From contig JAJEKV010000139.1 of NCBI GenBank assembly GCA_021234155.1, positions 62,001 to 126,000 on the forward strand: 64,000 bases of DNA, in the 5' to 3' direction. The notes below the pieces were generated by a model, which was not told the DNA's origin, did not search any database, and worked only from the letters and a program-made list of their open reading frames with translations. Positions 1 to 12,325 of this stretch are shown here, piece by piece. Origin of the DNA: Isoetes taiwanensis. Taxonomy: Eukaryota; Streptophyta; Lycopodiopsida; Isoetales; Isoetaceae. The position numbers and the translations under genes are program-made. Numbering within the stretch: the stretch's first letter is position 1; every line of letters begins with the position of its first letter.

Positions 1-841
1 AAGACTTATGAGGCACCAAGGTCAGGGTAGGCGGCGGTCTGTCTTGCTGTCGTGCAACCTAACGTCATGTGAGCCAAAATTCAAGCCAAAAACAACACAT
101 TGGCTTAAAATGGCAATTTCTTTAAATATCATTGAACCTACCAAACAAGCCTTGCCACAAGCCTTGCCACTATCACTACTTTAATACTTTTTTTAAAAGC
201 CATGGCAAAGTGCAAACGACACAGCACAAGAGCGATCAGGCCAGGCATGGCCAAAAAGCGGTTATAAGAGGAAAAGAAAAAAATATCTAGGTCTAACTCT
301 GCCAAAACATGGTATCAGACTACGCCCTTGGCTTCTGTTGGCGATCTGAAGGGAAGCCTCGGCAAATCTTTTGAGGGGACATGAATCGTTGACCAGCAAC
401 TCAAGCAGAAGAAAAACAGGTAACAGGAGGTCGGTTTTAGAAAAACATACGAATGAAACGACTAAAATATGAAAAGGCTGACTCGGCCAGATGATCTCAG
501 GAACCGCCTGGCCTATGTTCGCGAGAATAGGCAATTCACAAGGCACATTCAGAGGTCATACTTATCAGAGATCAGGGTTTAACACAAGCAACCATCAAGG
601 TGGACACAGACGAGAAAATCTATGATGAAATCATAAACCGAGAACCCAAATCATTCGGAAATCTTGGTGAAACGAACCAATTATTCAAGCTTTTCTTGTA
701 AAGCTCTGCTTCCTCAGAACATAGAGAGGCAACCAAACTTATCTTACTGGGAAATTCATTAAATTATCTTTGGAAAAAAAGCAGTCAAAACAGCGTACTG
801 GCTTTAAACGAGGGTTTTAAGCGGACTCACCACAAATTAGA

Positions 842-1003
842 ATCTTGGATTCAAAGTACCCAATGATTCTATCCCTTGAGGCCGTTCAAATCTTCTATCT
901 TAGCCTCCAACACATTTTCCATGGCTTTAACCCATCTTGGAACTCGCTCTGCATTTTGCGACGTTTCTTCTTAAGCAGAGATTAATTCTTGGAGCCATAG
1001 ACA
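842..1003 (-). pseudogene. Decayed short ORF, copy A counterpart of 11,768-11,941
   Basis: On the minus strand this matches the short ORF of copy B (MAPRIN start, then a charged helix), but frameshifts after about five codons lead to early stops. Both copies show a GTGAGT-like splice donor after the conserved stretch. The function is unknown. A charged helix of this kind is common at the N-terminus of retroelement gag proteins, but a repeated host-gene exon cannot be excluded. Confidence 0.35.
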
Positions 1004-1385
1004 GCAGCACAATGCACTAGAGGCTAAACTAAAAAGAAGCCTAAATAAAGGAAGAAAGAAAGCGTGAAGCAGCACAACAGGGAAAAATAAAGGGGAAAAA
1101 AAACTTGGCCCAACAGAGAGAAAGGGGCAAGCCTCTGAAAAAGATCTTGCACAGCGGCAGAATCTCAAATATCAAAGAGACCCAAAACTGTGGAAAGTTC
1201 CCATAGACCTGGATCAGAATCACTGACAGACTCTGAAAAGCAGGGATTGTTGCATGAACCGGTTTTACAAAGCCAGTAGCCTCTAAAAAGAACAGTGGGT
1301 GTGCACGAAATAACAAGAAAAACACGGGTGGGCAATTGGGCAGCACCAAAAAACTTTAGCAGACCACAATCGGCAACCAAGTGCT

Positions 1386-1576
1386 GGGACCAAACACCTA
1401 AGGCGGAGATGCTAAAATGAGGACTGATGAAGAACGAAGTAACGTGAAAGAAAGCTAAATAGGGAGGGATAAAGGAAAAGACAAACTAACTAACCAACCA
1501 ATAACTTCTACCTCCGTGGTTGCAGAACTTCATTTACCTTCTGTTCTGTGAAGCGAAGGTAAATGCCATTTATATG
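1386..1576. repeat. 190-bp dispersed repeat, copy 1 of 3
   Basis: Begins TGGGACCAAACACCTAAG and ends near GGTAAATGCCATTT. The same segment lies at about 10,548-10,734 and 12,326-12,512. Copies 1 and 3 are inside repeats A and B. Copy 2 stands alone just left of repeat B, so the segment moves or duplicates independently of the larger repeat. Confidence 0.75.
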
Positions 1577-1804
1577 GTTGATGTATGGCGGTAAGCCACT
1601 GGGACCCCTTTTGGTTCCGACAGGGGATCTTCTCGTCGTGGCCGGGAGGCGAATTCCCTGCCGAGGCCCGAGATGAGATACTTATCCCTACAATATAACA
1701 ATGGGGACAGCTTTTGAGTGCTTGGCTATGGCGGTTATTCGGATTTGCTATTGAAAGCGACTACTGTAGTGATATGATACCGTATTTCATGCTAAAATTT
1801 CACG

Positions 1805-1905
1805 GTTGTTGTATGGCGGCATGGAATGTGACGATTCGGGGGCCGCTGACCGGCGGGGAGGCCGGGGAATGCAGAATTCGACCACATTCCATCGCCACAA
1901 CTACT
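1805..1905. repeat. Imperfect inverted repeat in copy A
   Basis: The left arm TTGTATGGCGGCATGGAATG is mirrored by CCACATTCCATCGCCACAAC after about 55 bp. Copy B (12,758-12,866) has the better-preserved pair. A transcript through here would fold into a hairpin. Confidence 0.6.
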
Positions 1906-2345
1906 CAACTGGCAGGGAGCTGATTGATTTTTACCTGCGGTGTGACCGGTTGGCGGATTGCTGTGCCTCTTTCACCAGGGGCGGATGTGCCGACCCGATT
2001 GCCATGTTGTTGTATGAAATTTCGCCGAGGCATATTGCGGAGATGGTTTTATACTTGATATTAACCATTTTTGATCGGGTTCTTGATGATGTCCGGTTGA
2101 AAGGGATAACAAAAGAATAGGTCAACCCGATTACGATTCCACGATCTTGGTACAATCACGTGGCCTCATAAAATGCACCATCGAAAGAAGACTAGACCGA
2201 TTGTTATATTGATGCCTCACTTAAATTGAATAAAATATACCATCTCAACTATGATGGACAATTTGCTATTACTCCACGAACAAGAGTTTGAACCCCACGT
2301 GGAATTATTTCAAAAAGTTTTCCCTTAAGCAAGAAGATTTCCTAA

Positions 2346-4080
2346 GCAATACGCATAGGAAAATTGAACCTCCTTTGCGCAGAGCAACCCACAGTATGTC
2401 CTCCCCCAAAGGGACGGAGCTTGTCTTTATGCAAGATGTAGCATTCAAAGCAATGTCAAGCTAAAATTACAAAGAAAACCAATACAAACTTTTTCTTTCC
2501 ACACACAAACCAGACTTTTTTTTTTTGGTTTTTCATGCCTTCACCCCACATGAAGAAGCAGCGCCTCCTCCCATTTGCCTAAGTGAAGGCCCCGCAATCA
2601 TGAAGAAAGCAACACCAAACATAATCGTAAACATACTACACCCCACAAGAAGCTCCATTCAATTGTGATTCATGATAGCATTGTGCCTTAGAGGCAAGGG
2701 CATCAATTCTTCAAGCTCACATCCTTGGCCAGGCCCCTCAGGCGAGAGGTTCATATGGGCCCTCCCGGATGAGCCATTTCCTCCCTAAGTCACCTCGACA
2801 TCCTCCCCATTCCATATCGCACTGACCTCTTCCAAGCAGCCCAATGCGGCTGCCAATTTGTATTGAAAGAGATGGACCAAATGCAAACAACCCGATTTCA
2901 CAAGAGTATGATACCCCACACACGAAAAGAACCTCCAAGGCCACCGCACCCTCTCCCCGTCACGGAAAAAGCCACAGGAGGGGTGGGCATGGCCCGGAGA
3001 TGAGGGTTTCAAACGAGGGCCCCAGAGCTGGCCGAGCCTCTCAGGAGGAGTGGCAACTCCTCATCACCGCCAACATGGGATCACCCCATTACCAAGGGCA
3101 GCCAATGGCGAGGGCAAACCACAACATGATTATACATGCCCTCCTCAACCCATCCATGCTATCCGACTACTTGTTGTCAATTGTGTCAAAAAGTCATTCT
3201 GACCAACCCCATTGGTCCAATAAGGCCACTCCATTATATGGATGTCCTTTGGGTTTTCGCGACTATATCTAGCACCCAACAAATGTAACACAGGGATTCT
3301 TTGTTGCGGTTATCGCGGCAGAGCTTTGGAACCCATTCCGATTGATCCAATCTTATCGACGTTGGCACATTACATTAACAAAACATTAGAGTCCTCCCCA
3401 TAGATTAGATTATTTTAGACATTATTAGTTTTAAACATTACTATGGTTTTGTTTCCTTGGAGCAAAACCTATAAAATTTATTAAATGTTTAAAACAATGC
3501 CTTGTGTGTTATGTTTCTCATTGTTTGTTCTAAACTATTAGGCGATACTTTCGATAGTGGAAATATTATGGTTGTTATGAACCAAAACTCTATATCTAAT
3601 AGGCCCTAGAACCGACAAGGTAATAGCTCAAAATATTCGCTTGGGCGCCACATGGTACAAACTCACTTCCCAACTCAATTCCCAAATACAAAGAGTTGGG
3701 AAAAGAAATGGCCACATGATAAATTTCTTAATATATAAATTGATTTATATCTCGATTGCAGCAAATGTAATAAAACACTCTATATAGGGTCGTCGGTTCT
3801 ATATAGGCTAAAGCTGGCAAAAGAAATACCGTTCTAACTAACGAGGGACGTCACACATTGTTGTATGTGTTGCGTCCATAAATTCGAGGACGCCAACTTA
3901 AGATTGATTATGCTGGACAATCAAGAACAATCATGAGGCCAACTAGAATTAAACTCTCGAAGTACTTGGATGTATGTGATTGATTAATTTGATTTTTGAA
4001 AGCTTTTTTGAGTTGTTTAGAAGCAGCCATCTATGATAATTTACTTGTGGCATCCTTTTGAACTGATCAACCTTTGTAGA
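2346..4080. other. Gene-poor stretch downstream of the kinesin gene
   Basis: I recognise no gene here. An open frame at 2,844-3,272 (plus, 142 aa) has no recognisable domain and low-complexity composition, so I do not call it a gene. The last few hundred bases before 4,088 may hold the final exon or 3' UTR of the kinesin gene, because a good splice donor (CAG|GTAAAT) lies at 4,181. Confidence 0.4.
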
Positions 4081-4087
4081 TGCTTAT

Positions 4088-7000
4088 TTAGCAACGTTGC
4101 AGATTTAGTGTAAGAGGAACATGATATGGTGAAATACACGAGCACAACCTTTCGAAAGTAAGCCCTCCACAGTTATTTACCTGGTTAAAACTGGTATTGT
4201 TTGCATTTAGTTCTATTCTCAAAATCCTAATTCCATTGCAGATAGATGCAACATGCTCATGTTGGGCAGCTAATGTACCCATGCATTTGCTTAATTCATC
4301 TGTAAGGGTGGAATTTTGAAGCTGCATCATCTCTATCTTCTGCTCGTTCATGCTCATCTCGGCAGCCAGGGCTTTCCTGACTAACTCTTTCTCAAAGTTT
4401 ACTGCAGCAAGCTGCTGATCTAGCATTGATATATGCTCTTCCGACATACAAAGCCTTTCCAATAAGCAAGCTTTGGACAGCTGAGAGAAGTAATGGCCAT
4501 TTTGAAACCTTTGATTCTCACTAGTCTCTTTTTCAGAAGTGATTCCTGGCACAAAATTCACAAGAGCAGTATCTGGTTCTTCGTTCAATTGTTTCAACGG
4601 CATAGTTTCATGTTCTGGCATTGTAGACAAGTTAAAGCCCTTCGGACTTAACCATCTCCTTGTTTCAATGTCATTGCTTGCGTCTTCAAATGAAATTTCG
4701 TTATGAGGTGTTGTGTTCCCCATCCGATATTCAGGGACATTTTCAATAGTTATCAAAAGCTCCTTAAGAACTTCAACAAGCCTATCTATCCTTTCATTCT
4801 TCCCACCCCCCAAGCTGCCATCTGCCGCTTGCAATGCGCACTGCAGCTTACACATTAGTTCAGATGCAAGCAAGGACATGGCTTCTATATTGGCCACCTC
4901 TATCTCAGGTTTGCTGATGCTAAGAGATGATGCATTTGGTAGTTCGCCACCCTCAAAACTCGGCGATTCACCGGATAGGTCTTCTGCCATTCTCTCAGTA
5001 AATTTATCTTCTGCGTTGTATTCTCCAAGTGAATGTGCATTCTCAATAGTTTTAACTTCCCCATCACCATTTCCAAGTTTTCTTATTATATCTCACTTGG
5101 TAGTTCACCGCCCTCAAAACTTGGCGATTCACCGGATAGGTCTTCTGCCACTCTCTCAGTAAAATTATTTTCTCCATTGTATTCTCCAAATGAATGTGCA
5201 TTCTCAATAGTTTTAGCTTCCCCATCACCATTTCCAAGTTTTCTTATTATATTGGTAATGTATGATTGACAACCATTGTCTTCCAATTCACATGTTGATG
5301 CCCTTTCCATCATTTGCATATCAGTGGATTGCCACTGTTCAGCAGTTTTTGAACCTGAGGTATCAGCATTAGATCGTCCATTGCATGATGCAATCTCAGA
5401 TGCAGATGGCATAGCCAAGAAGGCATGTGTCTGTATAGAAAAAACCATTTTTATAAGTAGACCATATGTAGGTTCTCCAGCTACAAAGAAAGACCAATGG
5501 CACATACAGTTACCTGTTTTTTTCTCCACTTTATTTTCAGCTCCATGACAAATGTCTATCATGTCATGATCTGTAATTCTCTTACTTTTCTTCCTGCTTT
5601 ATAATGTTGGATACATTGTTTTCAAACCAATGAGTTACTTCATGTATCAGCGTTTTAATACTCTCATTCGTTTCCTGGAGAAAGAAAACAATGATATATG
5701 ATGGACTCGTCTATCACATGGAAATACGTGTAGAGACAAGATAATATACGTGTAAGAAAATGCAGGTTGTTTTATGGATTCCATGACAATCTGCCAAGGT
5801 CTCTTCGAGTGACGGCTTCAGAATCCTGAAGTTATTAACTTCCATTTCTAGTTCAGCTAGAGGCTTTTTTTAGGCATTCCTGCATCCTCTGCTGATCTTT
5901 AAAAAGTGCCTGAAATATAAATATCTACCATCTTTTTTATTTTGCCAACTTATTTCCCATTATTTTTCCCTCAAATGAAATCTACCTGCATGATTCCTTT
6001 CTTTTACGGCTTATTCACTTCCTGGGCATGTTTTAGAAGCCTCCTCTTCCTGGATAGCTTACAAGGAATTAGATGATTATACTAAGAGCCAAAAGAAAAA
6101 TTGCTACCTTTATCCTTAGACGTTCTTCTAGTTCCTCATTTTGAACTTTAAGTTCTCTCAATTCAAATTCCACCTGTAATAGCAAACAATATATCATCTT
6201 CAAGATAATGCCAAGATTGCAAACGAAGTGCCATACTCACTGTTGACATTCTCGTTGTCGAATTGCCATTCGGGAGGGACACATTGCCGGTGAAATCTTG
6301 ATCTAAGAAGTCCATTTTGAGGGTTGAATCCTTGTTAAGGCTTAACCAAGTCTCTTCATCTGCAGTCTGGTCAAAAGCTGAAGGGAATGAAACATTATCC
6401 GTAAATGGAGATATGCTGGCAGAGCTCCATGGAGTTTGGTCCTCATTGTCAAAAAGTTCTTCAAAAGCTGGAAGCGGAGTCTGAGAATTGTCTCTTCGAA
6501 ATGACACCCTGGAGTAATCAAAAGAGTCTGCAGGTTCTTTTGTATGGTTCTTCTCGAAGCTCTTATGTAAGAAAAAACCAATATAAACTAGTCACGTGAA
6601 CCACCTTTATGTATATTGTAGCATTTTAAGTACGCCTACCTCAACTGCTAAATCGGAACTTAATTGGCGCGGGCACCATGTCTCACGGCGATTCACCTAA
6701 CAAGCAGTTAAACCAAACACAATTAGCTGTTAAAATTTGAATATAAATGAGAAGCAGGTAAATAAACTGTACCTTTCTTAACATTTTAATATCCCTATCA
6801 TCCCAGGCCGAGTTTATCACCATGCTGCTAAGATTCTCAATCTTTGCCTCCTGTTCTTTTATGCGCCGTTCTCTCTCTAGTTGAGCCTTCTTTTCCTCCT
6901 CAAGCTCTAAGCATAGCCTTTTCCTTCTCAAGTTCATACTAGATTGATACAAATCTTGTTAGCATGAAGCAAATGAGGATATTTGAAACCTTTTTAGTGA

Positions 7001-9377
7001 AAAAAGCAACCTTTAGTAAGTCATTCATTTAAGATTCAGAATTTGTTTCTCCATCATCATCCCAATGTGAGCCCTGGATTACAGATGAAACTATTGGCTT
7101 ATCCAAACTTAATTATAGCCAGCATGAGATTCTTAGCAAAAAAAAATGGAGTACCTAATTACCTGTAGCTTCTGACGAAGATCCTCAATTTCTTTCTTCT
7201 GTCTCTTTAACAAGGCAGCATCAGTGAGTATCTGTAGGATAAACAATTTGGTAAGAGAAGAATAGATGACCTTGGTAATCAAAGCAATATTAAAAAAGCA
7301 TAATCTAAAAATGAACTTGTATAACATTTCCATGCTTCCTGTATTTAGCTAAGCGGCCAAATAAGGTATCATTTTGCTTGTGCATCAGGACTTCCCATAT
7401 ACTACTACATCCCTTAAAATTGATAGACTGATAGATCAGTTATAAGGACAAAGTAGAGCATATGGTGGTCACACTGAAAGCTTGTATGCTTACTATACTA
7501 ACTGCACGCTTAAACATTTCTCACAAAAAACTTGCATACCTCATTAACATGCGCACAAATTGAAACCTTTTTTGCTCTACTTGCAAATTGTAGGGTGCCT
7601 CGAGATTCATCAACATGGATCTGCATTTAAACATTTCATGCCACTTTCCTAGATAAGCTAGAGCAGTGAGCTTTCTGAGTTATAGAACTAATTGATTTAC
7701 CTCATCTGGAGTAATAGTACAAATGATAGCAGTTTTAGCATTCCCATCTAAAGCGGACTGTAGAATACGGGTAAGCTTACTGTCTCTATATGGTATGTGA
7801 GCTGCTCTGTACAAATAATACACATTGAAACATTATTAATATCCTGTCAATCAAGTTCTATCAAAAACAAAGCATACACGCACCCTTGTTTCCCAGGAGC
7901 TTCACTGAGCTTGTTGATAACTGTCCCAAGTATCATAAGGCTTTTATTGATATGAGTTCCTTCCTTTAAACGAACCCCACCTGCTCCAGTCTTTGCAACA
8001 CGTTCAGATCCCGCCAAGTCCACCATGTTCTATGACCATCCCGGCAATTAAGGATTAAGGTAAGCAGAGAATGTGGTTTGGTTCCATGAATTTAAGATTC
8101 CTTGACTTACTAGGGTAGATACCCGGACAGCAGCTGAGTCCTTGCTTTTGTCCCTGCTCTCAATAACCTGCACTCAAAAAGAGTTACTTCCAAATGATAA
8201 ACTACCGTGGTATGCAAGGTTACTGATCTGCTTTATTTAAGAAGGCCATGTAAAAGTATGAAACACTTGAGGCTACCACAAAACATACCATTCGAAATAT
8301 AGTATGTGACCTGCTGCTGTATATGTTCATGTTTGTCTCTCCATAATGTCGGTGAGCTGAAGTGAGCACAGTTAGATTCCTGATTTGTGATTAGGTGAAA
8401 CAAAGATGGTACCTTCTCCAAATCTCAGAAACTCGAAAACCTGGTCCGGACTGTTAACTATTTCCTCTCTAAGGCCAGCAACAAAAATTCCCCGCTGCAT
8501 ATAATTTTCAAGAAAAATAGACTTTAACTACGTTTCTATCACATTCAATTGTAAAAGATATCAGCTTACCTCCAAATTTTCATGGATACGAAGCTTTCTA
8601 TTTTCTGGTGCCAAAAGGTCGTTAATATCTTCATTATAAATCTCCATGTAAGAGACACGGGTCAGAAACTCCCTGCCAGAGATCTGTGAAGTTTTATTGA
8701 CAAAACAATATACTTATGACATGCAAATCTCCATCATGGCATGTGTATAATATGCTGGAGGAATGTGCATACATTTTTTATGCTGTCAAAGACATCACGG
8801 ACGCCTAGATGAATAATACCAGGAACATCTCCTGATCCCTGCATTGTATAGGTTTTTCCACTACTGGTTTGTCCATATGCGAACACTGTGCCTGTCCAAC
8901 AGCAAAAGCATAATAAAGACATTTCACTAACATTGGTTATAGTATGAGAAATCTAAGTTTCTGAAATATGTTGTTTGTAATAGACGATACAACTCTTTCT
9001 TAATCTACTTTAGTGCACGTACGTCATCAGTTTGCAAACAACCCAAAAACATGACTTTTGACGTATTTTTTACCATTAAAGCCTTGTACTGCAGAAGCAA
9101 TTACTTCCTTTGTATGGATGTTGTAGACCTCTGCATTTCTAGCCTTTGTACCAAAAACATGATCTGCATGAACACTGAACATTAGAAGTAATCACCATAA
9201 GTTAGCATAAAGATTAAATGATATGCTCTTACCAAAAGTATAAGAAGAAGAAGGAACAGGTATGCCATATGAATTGCACAAGGAAATAGTATTCTCATCT
9301 ACTTTCCAAGGGTTATTTATATCATTGTCTTGCTTTATGATTGGCCTCACGCGAACAGCAACAGATATTCTTTCCAT
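4088..9377 (-). CDS. Kinesin-7 (CENP-E-like) motor protein, motor intact, tail disrupted
   Basis: Plus-end-directed microtubule motor of the plant KIN-7/CENP-E group, which acts in mitosis. The start at 9,377 gives [12 protein letters not shown], only a few residues before the motor, as in plant KIN-7N/O proteins. GT-AG exons with matching phases are 9377-9233, 9163-9074, 8891-8773, 8683-8570, 8494-8413, 8356-8289, 8167-8111, 8029-7884, 7806-7701, 7620-7540 and 7231-7163 (359 codons). They carry the P-loop GQTSSGKT, switch I SSRSHT, switch II DLAGSE, then the neck [17 protein letters not shown]. Later exons are 7073-7011, 6938-6773, 6696-6640, 6561-6241, 6173-6108, 5909-5750, 5674-5586 and 5430 to about 4181. 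They encode RRETWCP and long coiled coils but contain an in-frame TAA (exon 12), one-base shifts (exons 13 and 17) and a 161-bp duplication. Exon joins below 5,586 are uncertain. It is either a decaying gene or a good gene with assembly indels. Confidence 0.9.
4936..5252 (-). repeat. 161-bp tandem duplication inside the kinesin tail exon
   Basis: Two copies (4,936-5,096 and 5,097 to about 5,252) both encode a version of [13 protein letters not shown] and [19 protein letters not shown]. The period of 161 bp is not a multiple of three, so the upstream copy runs into TAA (SEI*) at the junction. The second copy continues into the 300-residue downstream tail. Confidence 0.85.
6773..6938 (-). other. 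Kinesin exon 13 with a one-base frameshift
   Basis: The exon begins YELEKEKAM in phase 0 and hits TGA at 6,902-6,900. The family coiled coil ([10 protein letters not shown], then [19 protein letters not shown]) continues one base out of frame. The exon is 166 nt; removing one base gives 55 codons and restores phase at the next exon. Exon 17 (5909-5750, 160 nt) shows the same pattern at a run of seven A residues. Confidence 0.7.
7011..7073 (-). other. Kinesin exon 12: stop-containing but symmetric (phase 0-0, 63 nt)
   Basis: The exon opens with GSH, as expected after the KIN-7 neck, but the frame then reads [11 protein letters not shown] and a TAA at 7,031-7,029. The expected residues EKQILNL are present in the +1 frame, and the original frame resumes as MNDLLK. 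The exon has good splice sites (CCAG|GGCT and AAAG|GTTG). Because it is 63 nt long, skipping it would keep the downstream frame. Confidence 0.7.
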
Positions 9378-9399
9378 GTCTTTAAGTCGTGTCTGCTAT

Positions 9400-9924
9400 A
9401 CAGTAGAACTTTGTCACTGAATGCATAAGGGTTTAGATTGCATCAAACGTGCCCTGTTCCTTCTGTGTGAAAAAGAAAGTTGTGCTCTGCATAGGTAAAA
9501 AGATTCATCAGCATGATATGGTTTTGCCTTTGATTCTAATGTGATATTGAAGGCCAAATGTTTTTGCATTGTTCAATAAGCATTCTAAGGCTAGAAGTAA
9601 AATCTTTATCACTCATCTTGGACATATGAGCTGCGCATTGGACATTTTACATTTTTTTAAATGCTGCCAAGAAAATACCTGGATTTGCAGTCCATTGTAA
9701 TTCTCCACCAATGCCCTAATGTAAATATCCGAAGCTCCAGACTTAAAAGGATGCAGTTAGGCAAGAACCCAGCATTTCTAAACTCCAACAAACCATTTTA
9801 CGCCCAAATCGCTTGTCCACAAGTATTCGAATGAGCCTTCGAGTATACGTTAGAGTGGCGACCCGAGGCTTTAGGACAAATCCTGACCGTCAAGGACTGA
9901 GCGTTTTCAAATTCTAGTAAAAGG
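9400..9924. other. Upstream region of the kinesin gene, no gene seen
   Basis: This AT-rich stretch holds the presumed 5' UTR and promoter of the minus-strand kinesin gene. I see no convincing core promoter motif and no other coding sequence. Confidence 0.4.
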
Positions 9925-10160
9925 CGGGCTCTTTTATTATTTATTAATTTTTAATTTATTAGTATTTATTCTAGAACTACTACGGATAGACAAGGCAAGA
10001 ATGCTTGCTACTCTCGGCATCTCCTTAATAATCAAGAAAAAATACATGTTGCAGGTACATGCTAGCGAGTTAGTAAAACCATTATGATCGGGATTAAAAA
10101 ACCTCGCCCTCACGGGTTTTCGAGGAAAAACCCTAACCATAATGGCATCACTAACTTATG
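9925..10160 (-). mobile_element. LINE 3'-end remnant
   Basis: Contains GGGATTAAAAAACCTCGCCC followed by GGGTTTTCGAGGAAAAACC. This is a diverged match to GGGATTAAAACCCCCGCCCG and GGGTTTTCGGGAAAAACC at 27,078-27,125, near the 3' end of LINE-A. The motif is self-complementary (stem around GGGTTTTC). No coding sequence remains. Confidence 0.4.
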
Positions 10161-10394
10161 CTAGAGCCCAAAGTCATAACAGAGTACAAATGCTATACCC
10201 TCATGCTCACCAGTCTTGTCGGGTAGGAAATACAATGAATAATAAAATAAAACTCCATGTTTGCATTGCCTTCTCTATTAGTCTTCAACAAGTGCCTAGA
10301 GTACAGCCTGCTTGACCAAAATCCCAAATCATTTTCTACGTGCTCTCGACCTGCTTTCTGCAAAATACAACAAAGAAAACAAAATCCGGCCATC

Positions 10395-10494
10395 CAGGCA
10401 TGAGGGCCTCCAACTAGGCACGAGGCCTCCATCCACGGCACGAGGGCCTCCATCCATGGCACGAGGGCCTCTAACCAGGCACGAGGGCCTCACC
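10395..10494. repeat. Minisatellite, about 20-bp unit, five copies
   Basis: Units of the form GGCACGAGGGCCTCCATCCA repeat about five times with small changes. The unit contains the near-palindrome GAGGGCCTC. Confidence 0.8.
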
Positions 10495-10547
10495 AAATAC
10501 CAAATCACATCAACCAAGTACGCAACATCTAATAAGGAAGGGCGGGT

Positions 10548-10734
10548 GGGTGGGACCAAACACCTAAGACGGAGATGATAAAATGAGGAGCTGATGAAGA
10601 ACGAAGTAACGTGAAAGAAGCTAAATAGGGGAGGATAAGGAAAAGACAAACTAACTAACCAACCAACCAACTACCTCCGTAGTTCTAGAACTTCATTTAC
10701 CTTCTATTCTGTGAAACGAAGGTAAATGCCATTT
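10548..10734. repeat. 190-bp dispersed repeat, copy 2 of 3
   Basis: Matches 1,386-1,576 and 12,326-12,512. Its right edge runs directly into TCTAGAACTACTACGGATAG, a segment also present at 9,970-10,010, which marks a recombination or insertion junction. Confidence 0.75.
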
Positions 10735-11767
10735 CTAGAACTACTACGGATAGACAAGGCAAGAATGCTGAAAAAGAGGCAGAGTAAAAAATAATGACAA
10801 TTCAGTTAAGCAAGTACTAGAAAGGGTATAGAAGATGAGGGATTAAAAGATTTCCATTGGAAATTACACAGACAACCCATGGTGGGAAGCACCAATGGTA
10901 TAAATACAAGGTTTACATGACTAAAGACTTATGAGGCACCAAGGTCAAGGTGGGCAACGATCTCTGTCTTGCTGTCCGTGCAACCTTACTGTCATGTGAA
11001 CCCAAAATTCAAGCCAAAAACAACACATTAGCGCTTAAAATAGCCCAATTTCTTAAATATCATTGAACCTACCAAACAAGCCTTGCCACAAGCCTTGCCA
11101 CTATCACTACTTTAATAACACTTTTAAAGCCATGGCAAAGTGCAAGGGCGACACAGCAAGAACGATCAGGCCAGGCATGGCCAAGCAGTTATAAGAGGGG
11201 AAAAGAAAAATATCTAGGTCTAACTCTTAAAAACATGGTATCCAGACTACGCCCTTGGCTTCTGTTGGCGATCTGAAGGGCGGCCTCGGCAAATCTTTTG
11301 AGGGGGAGACATGAATCGTTGACCAGCAACTCAGCAGAAGAAAAGAACAACAGGTAACAGGAGATCGGTTTTAGAAAAACATACACAGGTGAAACGACTA
11401 AAATATGAAAAGGCTGACTCCAGCAGATGATCTCGGAACCGACTGGCCTATGTTGCAGAATGAGGTAGTCACAAACGCACATTCAGAGGTCACATACTTA
11501 TCAGAGATCAGGGTTTAACACAAGCAACCATCAAGGTGGACACAGACGAGAAAATCTATGACATCGAAATCATAAATAGAGAACCCAAATCATTTCAATC
11601 TTGGTGAAACGAACCAATTATTCAAACTTTCTTGTAAAGCTCTGCTTCCTCCAGAACAGCCAGAAGGCAACCAAACTTATCTTAACTGAAATTCATTAAA
11701 TTATGCTGGAAAAAAAAACCAGAGTCTTAAATACAGCGTACTGGCTTTAAACGGGTTTTAAACGGAC

Positions 11768-11953
11768 TCACCACAAATTAGAGATCTTGGATTCCAAAGC
11801 TGCAATGATTCTATCCTTAGAGCCGTTCAAATCTTCTATCTTAGCCTCCAACCTGTTTTCCATGGCTTTAACCCATGCTGGAACTTGCTCTGCATTCGCG
11901 ACATACTTCTTCTTAAGCTTGGAATTAATTCTTGGAGCCATCGACAGCAGCAC
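11768..11953 (-). CDS. Short ORF with charged helix, gag-like or repeated exon
   Basis: The likely start is the Met at 11,941 (MAPRINSKLKKKYV). The product is a lysine/glutamate-rich helix (WVKAMENRLEAKIEDLNG, then DRIIAALESKISNL) that would form a coiled coil. The frame ends at a consensus donor (GTGAGT) near 11,771, so it may be a first exon. Short helices of this kind are found at the start of plant Ty3 gag proteins, but I see no capsid, zinc knuckle or pol nearby. Copy A carries a frameshifted version. The function is not recognised. Confidence 0.35.
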   Translation of the reverse strand: MLLSMAPRINSKLKKKYVANAEQVPAWVKAMENRLEAKIEDLNGSKDRIIAALESKISNLW

Positions 11954-12325
11954 AATGCACTAAAGGCCAAAATAAAGAAGCCTAAATAAGGAAGAAGAAA
12001 GCGTGAAGCAGCACAACAGGAAAAATAAAGGGGAAAAAAAAAACTTGGCAGCACAACAGAAAGGGGCAAGAAGCTCTGAAAAAGATCTTGCACAGCGACA
12101 GAATCTCAAATATCAAAGGGCAAAACTCTGTGGAAAGTTTTCGCAGACCTGGATCGGAATCACTGACGAACTCTGAAAAGCAGGGATTGTTGCATAGACG
12201 GACTTGCAAAGCCGTAGCCTCTAAAGAGAACTTGGTGGGTGTGCACGAAATAACAAGAAAAACTTGGTGGGCAGCACCAAAAGCATAAAAACTTTAGCAG
12301 ACCACAATCGGCAACCAGAAGTGCT

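Larger units (their letters stand above)
1..2345. repeat. Direct repeat copy A (flanks kinesin gene, truncated by window edge)
   Basis: This block aligns end to end with about 10,923-13,312, interrupted by many small indels. Both begin with AAGACTTATGAGGCACCAAG and end near CAAGAAGATTTCCT. Copy A starts at base 1, so its true left end is outside the window. It contains a decayed minus-strand gag-like or coiled-coil ORF (about 842-1,003), a 190-bp segment found three times in the window, and an imperfect inverted repeat (1,805-1,905). It is most likely a retroelement fragment or a segmental duplication. Confidence 0.8.

Noticed and set aside
2844-3272. 142-residue plus-strand frame as a gene
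   Set aside because: No recognisable domain and no splice or promoter support; the composition follows local sequence bias.
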